DNA from: an uncultured Clostridium sp.
GTDB taxonomy: Bacteria; Bacillota_A; Clostridia; TANB77; CAG-508
Direction of reading: 5' to 3'
Assembly (NCBI GenBank): GCA_947382445.1
Contig: CANCZH010000019.1
Coordinates: 1 to 24,307 of the forward strand
DNA: 24,307 bases
Positions within the stretch are counted from its first letter, which is position 1; each line of letters begins with the position of its first letter. Positions 16,605 through 24,257 of the stretch are shown in pieces. The notes beneath the pieces were generated by a model. That model was given only the letters and a program-made list of their open reading frames with translations. It did no database searches and was not told where the DNA came from. The position numbers were made by a program, and so were the translations under genes.

Positions 16605-17492
16605 ATGATAATAAAGGATTACTACAAAATTTTAGGTTTTGAAACTAATAAAGTAAATATAGATGAAATAAAAAATGCATACAGGGAAATGGCAAAAAAA
16701 TATCATCCAGATGTAAATGGAAACAATAGCAAAGCAGAAGAACGATTCAAAGACATAGGAGAAGCATATAAAACACTTTCGGATAACAAACAAAGAAGAA
16801 AATATGACAGAATGTGGCAATACTACATAGGAAAAAAAATGAAACAAAATGAGCAATACAGAAATGCAAAAATGAAAGACTTTATGGGATTATTCTTTGG
16901 AGAAAAGAAAGAAGAGAAAATAGAAGAAACAAAAAAAGTTCCAGAAAAAGGAGAAAATATATATACAGAAATAACAGCAACATTATCAGAAGCATTCTTT
17001 GGAGCAACAAAAGAATTAAAATTTAAAACAGTAGACGGTGGAAACAAAACAATAAATGTAAAAATACCAGCAGGAATCAGAGATACCGAGAAAATAAGAT
17101 TAATAGGTCAGGGAAAGCTAGGAAAAAATGGAGGAAAAAACGGAGACCTATTCATAAAAATAAAAATAAAAAATACTGCAAACTTAAAACTAGACGGAAT
17201 AGACTTATATACAGACTTATTAATATCTCCATGGGAATCAGCACTTAGTACAAAATTAACAATAGCAAACATAGATGGAGAAATAGAAGTAGATGTTCCA
17301 AAAGGAATACAAAGTGGAGAACAAATTATTATAGAAAATAAAGGCTATAAAGATGGAAAAGGTGGAAGAGGAAAACTAATTGCAGTAGCAAAAATAATGG
17401 TCCCCAAAGCGGTAAGTCAAGAAGAAATAGAATTATTTGAAAAACTAAAACAAATAAGCAAATTTAATCCAAGAAAACTAAAAAACACATAG
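16605..17492 (+). CDS. DnaJ-family co-chaperone without zinc finger (type II, CbpA-like)
   Basis: This 295-residue J-protein would stimulate DnaK ATPase and deliver unfolded substrate. The J domain spans about residues 4-70 and has the essential HPD at 34-36 (KYHPDVNG), followed by RFKDIGEAYKTLSD. A basic linker (about 80-115) replaces the Gly/Phe region. Two C-terminal beta domains follow (TATLSEAFFGATKELKF, VKIPAGIRDTEKIRLIGQG, DLLISPWESALSTKL, DVPKGIQSGEQIIIENKGY). The CXXCXGXG zinc repeats of DnaJ proper are absent, so it is a CbpA-like paralogue. It stands as a single gene between a terminator and the next promoter; TTGGAGGATG precedes the start. Confidence 0.9.
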   Translation: MIIKDYYKILGFETNKVNIDEIKNAYREMAKKYHPDVNGNNSKAEERFKDIGEAYKTLSDNKQRRKYDRMWQYYIGKKMKQNEQYRNAKMKDFMGLFFGEKKEEKIEETKKVPEKGENIYTEITATLSEAFFGATKELKFKTVDGGNKTINVKIPAGIRDTEKIRLIGQGKLGKNGGKNGDLFIKIKIKNTANLKLDGIDLYTDLLISPWESALSTKLTIANIDGEIEVDVPKGIQSGEQIIIENKGYKDGKGGRGKLIAVAKIMVPKAVSQEEIELFEKLKQISKFNPRKLKNT

Positions 17493-17495
17493 TTG

Positions 17496-17524
17496 TTGAC
17501 ATAAAAACTAAATCGTAGTATAAT
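17496..17524 (+). promoter_or_regulatory. Consensus sigma-A promoter of the coupling-protein operon
   Basis: TTGACA (17496-17501), 17 bases, TATAAT (17519-17524): a perfect match to the housekeeping consensus, 49 bases before the first gene. It predicts strong constitutive transcription unless a repressor acts. Confidence 0.9.
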
Positions 17525-17573
17525 TAACTAAGTTTGATTATACAGAAGATAAAAAATATATAAGGGGTGTAAA

Positions 17574-18107
17574 ATGGAAGAAATTTTTGGAAAACACTTT
17601 AGTATTACAGAACCAGAAAATATAAACACTGTAATATATAAAGTAAATAAAACGGAAAAAGAATTTTTAGACAAATCACCGAAGTTTACAATGGAAAGAT
17701 TAGAATACTCAGAAGAATATGTAGGAAATAATAAGAAAAAAACATTTTTTCTTATGGAACCAGCACCAGATGGAAATCAACTACTAATATTTTCTTTTGG
17801 GAAAGATAGAATTGTTGTAAATAATGGCTTTTTAGAAACGAGCACAAATATCGTAAAAGTATCCAATACACCAGTTCCAATGAAATTTCAAACTCTGTAT
17901 AATGAGGAAGAGACAGAATACAGAGAATTTGAATATACACCAAACTTAAAAAGACCGATAACGATAATAGACCCAGAAACAACAGAAGAAGTAAAACCAA
18001 AATTATATTTTGATGAGAAAACAAATGAGATAAAAGGAAAATGTACTTTGCAAGCGCAAAAGACATATGTAATGATTGAATTGAAAGATAAAAAAGATAG
18101 AATTTAG
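17574..18107 (+). CDS. Hypothetical protein, first gene of the coupling-protein operon
   Basis: I do not recognise this 177-residue protein. It starts MEEIFGKHFSITEPENINTV, has no membrane segment or signal peptide, and is mixed alpha/beta and acidic. A middle stretch LLIFSFGKDRIVVNNGFLE looks like beta strands. The C-terminal third (NLKRPITIIDPETTEEVKPK) has short strands and ends in a charged tail KDKKDRI. AAGGGGTG lies 8 bases before the start, and a consensus promoter lies upstream. It is 20 bases from the next gene and in one operon with a VirD4-like ATPase, so a role beside that ATPase is possible but not shown. Confidence 0.8.
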   Translation: MEEIFGKHFSITEPENINTVIYKVNKTEKEFLDKSPKFTMERLEYSEEYVGNNKKKTFFLMEPAPDGNQLLIFSFGKDRIVVNNGFLETSTNIVKVSNTPVPMKFQTLYNEEETEYREFEYTPNLKRPITIIDPETTEEVKPKLYFDEKTNEIKGKCTLQAQKTYVMIELKDKKDRI

Positions 18108-18127
18108 CGAAAGGGGATAATAAGTAA

Positions 18128-18535
18128 ATGAAAAATACTACAACTCGTAATGGGGATAGTAAAAATTATCACTTAAGTCCAGAAGAAGCGCAAGAGCGTT
18201 TTGAACAAACTGATAAATGCACAGTAATAGTAACAGCGCAAACAGAAGTTGGTAAAGAATGCAGCATTGATGTAATGGCGGCACAAATCAAAACTCCAAC
18301 AAAAGTAAAAGATGGAATAAGACCAGAAAATCAAGGAGATTCAATAAATCCACAATATGCAGCAGAATTTAATGGAAATGGTGTAGTAATAGTAACTGAT
18401 ATGTCAAAAGGAAAATCAGAAAAAGCTGGAGAAAGAAAAGAAAACGAAACACAAAGAGCTGCAAGAGAAAAACTAGAATTATCACAAAGAGCTGAAGAAA
18501 AATATAATGAAGAACATAGTGGAGAAGATAGATAA
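18128..18535 (+). CDS. Hypothetical acidic/polar protein, second gene of the coupling-protein operon
   Basis: I do not recognise this 135-residue protein. It is hydrophilic with no membrane segment. Residues 16-60 (SPEEAQERFEQTDKCTVIVT onward) contain two hydrophobic strand-like stretches. A Gly/Asn-rich middle holds GNGVVIVTDMS, and the last 40 residues form a highly charged helix (ERKENETQRAAREKLELSQR) that may be a coiled coil. AAAGGGG lies 11 bases before ATG 18128. It lies 33 bases before the VirD4-like gene and may encode a partner or substrate adaptor; this is inference from position. Confidence 0.78.
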   Translation: MKNTTTRNGDSKNYHLSPEEAQERFEQTDKCTVIVTAQTEVGKECSIDVMAAQIKTPTKVKDGIRPENQGDSINPQYAAEFNGNGVVIVTDMSKGKSEKAGERKENETQRAAREKLELSQRAEEKYNEEHSGEDR

Positions 18536-18568
18536 AATTATAGTAACCAAAGAAAAGGATGAAGTAAT

Positions 18569-20609
18569 ATGAATTTTGGAGAAAAAATTTCCAAAGCTAT
18601 TAAAAAAATAAGAGGAAAATTAATAGTTAGCATTGTACTATGGTTAATATTAACCATAGTATTTGTTGCGCCTTTTTCAATAGCATTACATTCAGCATTA
18701 GTAGCAGAAGAAGCATCAAAATGGGAAGTATTATTCTTAACATTAGGAAAACAAATAGTAAAACCAATTGAATCAATATTATTATGCTTAGGAGGAGAAA
18801 CGCAGGGATACTTCTGGGCGACATTTTGGAGATTCACATTAATATATACAGCAGCAGCAACAGTAGGAATAGCAAAAGCAATGCCAAAACACCAATATGA
18901 TGGAATTGAAAATGGTTCAAGTGATTGGTGTGAAAACGGAGAACAATATTCAATACTAAGCCATAAAGAAGGAATAATACTGGCAGAAAAAAATTACTTA
19001 CCAGTAAATAAAAGAGGTAACGTAAATGTACTAGTAGTTGGACGGTTCAGGTGCTGGTAAATCTGCATCATACGTTATTCCTAATGCGTGTCAAATGTTA
19101 GGTTCATACGTATTTACAGACCCAAAAGGTGAACTATATGATAAAACAGCAGGATATCTAAAAGAAAAAGGATATAAAATAAAAGTACTAAACTTAGTAA
19201 GACCACAAAAAAGCGATGGATACAATCCATTAGTACATATAAGAAATGAAATAGATGTTGACGTTATTGCAAATACAGTAGTAAAAGGACAATCAGACTC
19301 AGCAAGTGGTTCAGATCCATATTGGGAAGACATGGCAGAAATGCTATTAAAAGCATTAATATATTATCTAAAAGCTGTAAGACCAGTAGAAGAACAAAAC
19401 CTATCAAGCTGTGCAGAACTAGTAAGAGCGGCAAACAACAATGGAGGAGATAACTTACTTACAAACCTAATGAATCAGTTACCATTTGACCATCCAGCAA
19501 GAATGAACTATAAATCTATTGAAATTGCACCAGAAAAAACATATGGTTCAATTCTATCATCACTACAATCAAAATTAGGTAAATTTGACTCAAAAGAAAT
19601 AGCAGAATTAACATCAACAAATACAATAGATTTTACAGATATAGGAAAAGAAAAAACAGCAGTATATGTTATCTCATCAGATACACACACTGCATACGAC
19701 TTCTTATTAACAATATTCTTCTCACAAATGATACAACAACTATATGATTTTGCAGATGAAAGCGGAGGAGCACTTCCAGTACCAACATATTTCATACTAG
19801 ACGAGTTTGCAAATATCGGTAAAATACCAGATTTCGATAAAAAAATATCTACATCAAGAAGTAGAAAAATTTCATTTAGTGTTATATTGCAGAACTTAGA
19901 CCAATTAGAAGCAGTATATAAGGAACAGCACGAAACAATTATGGGTAACTGTGATACACACCTTTTCCTAGGAAGTAACTCACAAAAAACAGTAGAATAT
20001 TTCTCAAAAGCACTAGGAGAAAAAACAATATTTAGAGAAAGCGAATCAATAAATAAAGATAAAAATGATTGGAAACAAGGAAAAAGCGTTTCAGAACAAA
20101 ACTTAGGAAGAGCATTATTAACACCAGATGAACTACGTAGACTAGATGTAGATGAATGTATAATATATGAAAAAGGGCTAAAACCTATAAAAGCATCAAA
20201 ATATTACTATTATAAATATCCAACAGATAAACAAATAAAACCATTTGCGGTTGACCATAATGCAAGAGAAGATATAGATAGGGGAAAATGGAGAAAATAT
20301 AATCCATATAACCCATATGTTGAAGAAGATGAAAAAACAGAAACAACAACTAAAATAGAACAATTAGATGACCTTTTTAAAGATGATGCTGAACCAGACA
20401 AAAAGGAAGGACCAAAAGAAGAACAAAAACAAGAAACATCAAAAGTAGAAGAATTAAATGACCTTTTTGACGATGAGCCAATTGGGTTACCAATGGAACC
20501 AACAGAAGAATCAAAAGTAGAACAACCTAAAAAAACAGAGGTAGACATCCAAAAAGAATTAGAAGCAAAATTTGATGAACTATTTGGAAGTCTAAATGAA
20601 GATAATTAA
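18569..20609 (+). CDS. VirD4/TraG-type conjugative coupling ATPase, with a +1 frameshift at CGG inside the P-loop
   Basis: Type IV coupling proteins are hexameric inner-membrane ATPases that bring DNA or protein substrates to a type IV secretion channel. Without C19043 the protein has 679 residues: membrane segments at about 18-45 and 82-105, Walker A GGSGAGKS (158-165), FTDPKGELYDKTAGYLKEKG, and Walker B with D411-E412 (FILDEFANIG). The segment STSRSRKISFSVILQNLDQL follows, then an acidic tail with three LDDLF-type repeats. The frame breaks exactly in Walker A: zero-frame CGG gives a stop after RFRCW, skipping C gives VVGGSGAGKSASYVIPN. No relaxase or other transfer gene is visible nearby, so it may be an orphan or a remnant of an integrated element. 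AAAGGATG precedes the start. Confidence 0.9.
19040..19046 (+). other. +1 frameshift site GGA-C-GGT in the VirD4-like gene
   Basis: Zero frame GGA CGG TTC ends at TAA (19058-19060). Skipping C19043 gives GGA GGT TCA, the second glycine of the Walker A motif GGSGAGKS, and an open frame to 20609. The break lies in the most conserved motif of the protein. Confidence 0.92.
20352..20588 (+). repeat. Three acidic LDDLF-type repeats at the VirD4-like C-terminus
   Basis: The protein tail repeats a short motif at KIEQLDDLFKDD (20352-20387), KVEELNDLFDDE (20442-20477) and ELEAKFDELFG (20556-20588), separated by Lys/Glu/Pro-rich linkers. The pattern is an amphipathic hydrophobic D/E-L-F core in an acidic disordered tail, as in short linear docking motifs. 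Confidence 0.75.
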
Positions 20610-20621
20610 AACAAATGTTTG

Positions 20622-20670
20622 AAAATATTGACTAGAAAATATTCATTTGATATAATCTAGTCAATATTTT
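20622..20670. terminator. Large hairpin after the VirD4-like gene, overlapping the next promoter
   Basis: A perfect 15-bp stem (20622-20636 with 20656-20670), 19-base loop, ending in TTTTTT. It begins 12 bases after the stop codon, so it probably terminates the upstream operon. Because of the symmetry it would act on both strands. Confidence 0.78.
20628..20656 (+). promoter_or_regulatory. Promoter of the sbcD-like operon, embedded in the hairpin
   Basis: TTGACT (20628-20633), 17 bases ending in TGA, and TATAAT (20651-20656). The -35 lies in the left arm of the hairpin and the -10 in its loop. The transcript would start near 20663, inside the right arm, so the new RNA keeps only half of the hairpin. 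Confidence 0.75.
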
Positions 20671-20674
20671 TTAT

Positions 20675-20752
20675 GTTCACAAAAGAACAAGTATTACAAG
20701 CAAAATTTTAGTTTAAATATCAAAGCATATATTAAAAGTTTATTTTGTGAAC
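20675..20752 (+). repeat. Inverted repeat in the 5' leader of the sbcD-like gene
   Basis: GTTCACAAAA (20675-20684) and TTTTGTGAAC (20743-20752) are perfect complements 58 bases apart. In the leader RNA they would form a stem that ends one base before the AAAGGAG ribosome-binding site. No known riboswitch is recognised. Confidence 0.6.
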
Positions 20753-20766
20753 CAAAGGAGATGAAA

Positions 20767-21840
20767 ATGAAATTTCTACATTTTGCAGACTTACACTTAG
20801 ATACAAAATTTGATAGTCTTAATCAAATAAATGGATTGCCACAAAAAAGAAGATTAGAACAAAGAAAAGCATTAAGAAAAATAATAGATTATATAAAAGA
20901 AAATGATATTGAATTATTACTAATATCGGGAGATTTGTATGAACAAAAATATATAAGAAAATCAAGTATAGAATACATAAACAATTTATTCAAAGAAATA
21001 CCAAATACAAAAATATTTATAACACCAGGAAATCATGACCCATACATAGCAAATTCATTCTACTCAACATATAACTGGAATGGAAATGTACACATATTCA
21101 AAGATAAAATAGAAAAAATAGATTACAAAAATATACATATATATGGATATGGATTTGCAGACTACTATTGTAAAAATTCAGGAGTAGAAGAAATAGAGAT
21201 TCAAGAACCCCAAGATATTAATATATTAATAACACATGCTTCATTAGATGGAGGATCAGACGAATTAAGAGAATATAATCCACTAAGGGAAACAAAATTA
21301 AAAAAAATTGGATTTGACTACATTGCACTAGGACATATACATAAAGCATATTACAAAGAAGAAAAAAATCAAAGAATAATATATCCAGGTTCAACAATAA
21401 GTTTAGGATTTGACGAATTAGGCAAACATGGAATAATTTCAGGTGAGATACAAAAAGATGAGTTAAAACTAGAATTTATTCAGATAGACACAAGACAATA
21501 TATAGAAAAAGAAATTGGTATAACAGATATTACATCTAATGAAGAAATAATAGAAAGAATAGAGAATTTAACACTAGATAAAGAAAATTTATACAAAATA
21601 ATACTAATAGGGAAAAGATATTTTACAATAAACTTAGATGAAATTATAAAATTAATAAATATAGAAAACATAGTAAAAATAAAAGACCACTCAAAACCAG
21701 GAATAGACATAGAAAAAATATCAAAAGAAAACAATATAAGAGGAATATTTGTTAGAAGGATGTTAGAAAGAAAAGAAAAAGAAAACCTAGATGACGATTT
21801 TATAGAAAAAACAATAGAAATAGGATTAGAGGTATTATAA
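20767..21840 (+). CDS. SbcD/YhaO-type DNA repair exonuclease (metallophosphoesterase)
   Basis: This Mre11-like nuclease of 357 residues has all phosphoesterase metal motifs: D8-x-H10 (HFADLHLD), D56 (ISGDLY), N89-H90-D91 (TPGNHDPY), H157 (LITHASLDGG) and H190-x-H192 (ALGHIHKAY). It is expected to act with its ATPase partner on broken or hairpin DNA ends. ATG 20767 is preferred to ATG 20761 because AAAGGAG ends at 20760, which leaves 6 bases to 20767 and none to 20761. Its stop overlaps the start of the ATPase gene by one base (TAATG), so the two are translationally coupled. The short length and the partner type suggest the YhaO branch more than classical SbcD. Confidence 0.92.
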   Translation: MKFLHFADLHLDTKFDSLNQINGLPQKRRLEQRKALRKIIDYIKENDIELLLISGDLYEQKYIRKSSIEYINNLFKEIPNTKIFITPGNHDPYIANSFYSTYNWNGNVHIFKDKIEKIDYKNIHIYGYGFADYYCKNSGVEEIEIQEPQDINILITHASLDGGSDELREYNPLRETKLKKIGFDYIALGHIHKAYYKEEKNQRIIYPGSTISLGFDELGKHGIISGEIQKDELKLEFIQIDTRQYIEKEIGITDITSNEEIIERIENLTLDKENLYKIILIGKRYFTINLDEIIKLINIENIVKIKDHSKPGIDIEKISKENNIRGIFVRRMLERKEKENLDDDFIEKTIEIGLEVL

Positions 21841-23720
21841 TGAAAATTGAAAATCTAAAAATAAATGGATTTGGTAAATTAGAAAACAAAGAAATAGAAT
21901 TTTCAGATGGAATAAATATAATAACAGGAAAAAATGAATCAGGAAAATCAACACTATTAAAATTTATTACATCAATGTTTTATGGAGCATCAAAAAATAA
22001 AAACGGAAAATTAATTCCAGATTTTGATAAATATAAACCATGGAACACAGAAGAATATTCAGGAAGAATAACATATAATCTAGATAATGGTGAACAATAT
22101 GAGATATATAGAGAATTTAAAAAGAAAAGTCCAATAATTTATAATGAATCAAAAGATGATATAACAAAAAAATATCAAATAGACAAAAATAAAGAAAATA
22201 CATTTTTTAGAGAACAAACAGGGATAACTGAAGAAAACTTTTTTTCAACAAGTATATCAGAACAAGAAAATGTAAAATTATCTAATAGTATGAAAAATGA
22301 AGTAATACAAAAATTAAGTAATATAGTAACAACAGGAAGTGAAAGCACATCATATGAAAAGGCAATAGAAAAATTAAATAAAAAACAGCTAGAAGAAGTA
22401 GGAAATAAAAGAAGTGTAGGTAGACCTATAAACCAAGTAGAAGAAGAAATAGAAAAAATAGAAGAAGAAAAAAAGACAGTAGAAACCTATAAAAACAAGA
22501 AATATCAAGTAGAAGAAGAAAAACAAACTCTAAAAACTGATCTAGAAGACAATGAGGTAATATTAGACTTGCTAAGAAGACAAAAAATTAATATTGAGAA
22601 AACAGAATTAGAAAAACAAAAAAACAATATATTTAAAAAAGTTTTAGAAGAAAATATAGAAAATCAAAATAGAATTCAAGAGAAGATAAAAAATGTAATA
22701 GAAGAAAGAAAAGAAGATTTAAAATCAAATAAAATTGTATACATAATAGCAATAATTATGATAATAGTAATAACAATTCCATCAATAATACTAAAAAAAT
22801 ACATAATGCTTATATTAAATATAATACCAATAATAAGTATGATATTTTATTTAACAAAAAAACACAAAAAAAAGCTAAAGATTAAGAAAAGTGGAAAAAA
22901 AGCATACCAAGAAAGAGCAATTTTAGAGGAAGAATTACAAAGACTAAAAGAAGATTATAATAAAAAAGAAAAAGAAATACAAAAAAGAGAAGAAGAAATA
23001 TTATTAGAACAAAAAAACAATGAAGGAAGAATAACAATTGAATTTTTAAATAAAATAGATCAAGAAATAATTGAGGACATATTATCCACAAAATATGAAA
23101 ACATAGTGGAATTCATTGATGAAAAGGAAAGAGAAAAAGCAGAATACAAAATAACAGAAAAAACAATAGAAGTAGACAATGAAAATATAATAAAAAAACT
23201 AGAAGATTTAGTTGAAATGGATGAAAAACTAGAGAACCTTTATGAAAAAAAAGATGATTTATTACAACTAAATAATATGTATGAAATGGCAAAAGAAGAG
23301 ATTCAAAATGCATATCAAGAAATAAAAGAAAACATTACACCAGAATTTATGGAAGAATTAAAAAATATATTAAGTGATGTAACAAATGGAAAATACAATG
23401 AAGCATATTTAGATAGCGAAAACAACATTCTAATAGAAACTGAAAATGGAAAATATATGCCAGTAGAGATGCTAAGTACAGGAACAATAGACCTTATATA
23501 TTTAGCACTAAGAATAAGTGCAGTAAAAGAAATAACAAAAGAAAACATGCCAATAGTATTAGACGAAAGTTTTGCATACTATGATGATGAGAGAATGACA
23601 AAAATATTAGAATACCTATCGAAAATAAATGAACACCAAATATTAATATTTACATGCTCAGAAAGAGAAAAAAACATTTTAAAAGAAAAAAATATACAAC
23701 ACAAAATAATAGAAATATAA
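21840..23720 (+). CDS. YhaN/SbcC-type AAA ATPase with central membrane hairpin
   Basis: The Rad50-like partner of the preceding nuclease has 626 residues. Walker A GKNESGKST is at 30-38, a Q-loop region lies near ITEENFFSTSISEQENVKLS, and long Glu/Lys-rich coiled coils run at about 170-295 and 345-520. The ABC signature LSTGTIDL starts at 545 and Walker B with D575-E576 (IVLDESFAYYDD) follows. Between the coils, two hydrophobic segments (about 299-317 and 321-341) form a likely membrane hairpin where Rad50 and SbcC carry the zinc hook; no CxxC hook is present. B. subtilis YhaN has a similar arrangement but is much longer. It may tether DNA-end processing to the membrane; this is inference. 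Confidence 0.88.
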   Translation: MKIENLKINGFGKLENKEIEFSDGINIITGKNESGKSTLLKFITSMFYGASKNKNGKLIPDFDKYKPWNTEEYSGRITYNLDNGEQYEIYREFKKKSPIIYNESKDDITKKYQIDKNKENTFFREQTGITEENFFSTSISEQENVKLSNSMKNEVIQKLSNIVTTGSESTSYEKAIEKLNKKQLEEVGNKRSVGRPINQVEEEIEKIEEEKKTVETYKNKKYQVEEEKQTLKTDLEDNEVILDLLRRQKINIEKTELEKQKNNIFKKVLEENIENQNRIQEKIKNVIEERKEDLKSNKIVYIIAIIMIIVITIPSIILKKYIMLILNIIPIISMIFYLTKKHKKKLKIKKSGKKAYQERAILEEELQRLKEDYNKKEKEIQKREEEILLEQKNNEGRITIEFLNKIDQEIIEDILSTKYENIVEFIDEKEREKAEYKITEKTIEVDNENIIKKLEDLVEMDEKLENLYEKKDDLLQLNNMYEMAKEEIQNAYQEIKENITPEFMEELKNILSDVTNGKYNEAYLDSENNILIETENGKYMPVEMLSTGTIDLIYLALRISAVKEITKENMPIVLDESFAYYDDERMTKILEYLSKINEHQILIFTCSEREKNILKEKNIQHKIIEI

Positions 23721-23735
23721 TAAAATAGCTAAAAT

Positions 23736-23764
23736 TTGCCAAAAACTCAAATATGTGGTATTAT
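23736..23764 (+). promoter_or_regulatory. Promoter of the small atypical gene
   Basis: TTGCCA, 17 bases, TATTAT with TG before the -10 (extended -10), 50 bases upstream of the start codon. Confidence 0.6.
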
Positions 23765-23813
23765 AATAAATAACACGAAACATAGCTTTTATTTTTTGAA
23801 AGGATGGTATTAC

Positions 23814-23987
23814 ATGAGTATGAGTAAAGCATTTGAGAACTGGGCAAAAAATTATGTATGTGAAAGGAGTGTAGGAGGATTCAACTACCTTCGGTATGTG
23901 GTAATGTTGTCGTTGGCAAATGACATTGCACAGCTTCCGGAAAAAGAAAGAGCAGCAAAATTGCTCGAACTTGGTGTGGAATTATAA
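23814..23987 (+). CDS. Small hypothetical protein of atypical composition
   Basis: I do not recognise this 57-residue protein. It starts MSMSKAFENWAKNYVCERSV, continues GGFNYLRYVVMLSLANDIAQ and ends LPEKERAAKLLELGVEL. It is helical, with a hydrophobic centre and an amphipathic end; no membrane segment is certain. AAAGGA lies 9 bases before ATG 23814; the next in-frame ATG (23820) is a possible alternative. It has its own promoter and a GC-richer terminator. Codons such as TTG, TCG, CTC, CTT, GTG and CGG are much more common here than in the AT-rich neighbours, which suggests recent transfer. It holds the only other in-frame CGG that I saw (23892-23894); a +1 shift there would end translation three codons later at TAA 23902. 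Confidence 0.75.
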   Translation: MSMSKAFENWAKNYVCERSVGGFNYLRYVVMLSLANDIAQLPEKERAAKLLELGVEL

Positions 23988-24018
23988 ACCATCAAAAAAA
24001 GCAGACTTCTGTATGCAG

Positions 24019-24052
24019 AAACCTCGGAAAAATTAAAAAGTTTCCGAGGTTT
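24019..24052 (+). terminator. Terminator after the small atypical gene
   Basis: A perfect 12-bp stem AAACCTCGGAAA with TTTCCGAGGTTT (24019-24030 with 24041-24052), 10-base loop, ending in a T run. A smaller hairpin (TTCTG-TATG-CAGAA) sits directly upstream at 24007-24020. Confidence 0.88.
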
Positions 24053-24095
24053 TTGCGTGCTAAAAATAAAAAAATAAAAAATTTTCAAAAAAATA

Positions 24096-24124
24096 TTGAC
24101 AACCTTAATAAAATGTTGTATTAT
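24096..24124 (+). promoter_or_regulatory. Promoter of the tRNA-Lys / tRNA-Glu cluster
   Basis: TTGACA (24096-24101), 17 bases, TATTAT (24119-24124), 30 bases before the tRNA. Confidence 0.85.
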
Positions 24125-24154
24125 ATAAAAGCAGTTGCACAAAGTAACTGATAT

Positions 24155-24230
24155 GGGCTATTAGCTCAGGTGGTAGAGCACTTGACTTTTAATCAAGTTG
24201 TCCCGCGTTCGAGTCGCGGATAGCTCACCA
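24155..24230 (+). tRNA. tRNA-Lys (anticodon UUU)
   Basis: The 76-base gene has acceptor arms GGGCTAT and ATAGCTC (one G-U pair), D-loop region TAGCTCAGGTGGTAGAGC, anticodon stem CTTGA/TCAAG with loop CTTTTAA (anticodon 24188-24190), T-loop GTTCGAGTC, and an encoded CCA end. Confidence 0.96.
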
Positions 24231-24255
24231 AAATCAGATTGAAAAATCTGATTTT
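24230..24255 (+). other. Hairpin between the two tRNA genes
   Basis: A perfect 11-bp stem AAAATCAGATT with AATCTGATTTT and a GAAA loop fills nearly all the spacer between tRNA-Lys and tRNA-Glu. It starts on the last base of the CCA end. It could be a processing signal or a weak terminator (four T at the end). Confidence 0.7.
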
Positions 24256-24257
24256 AT

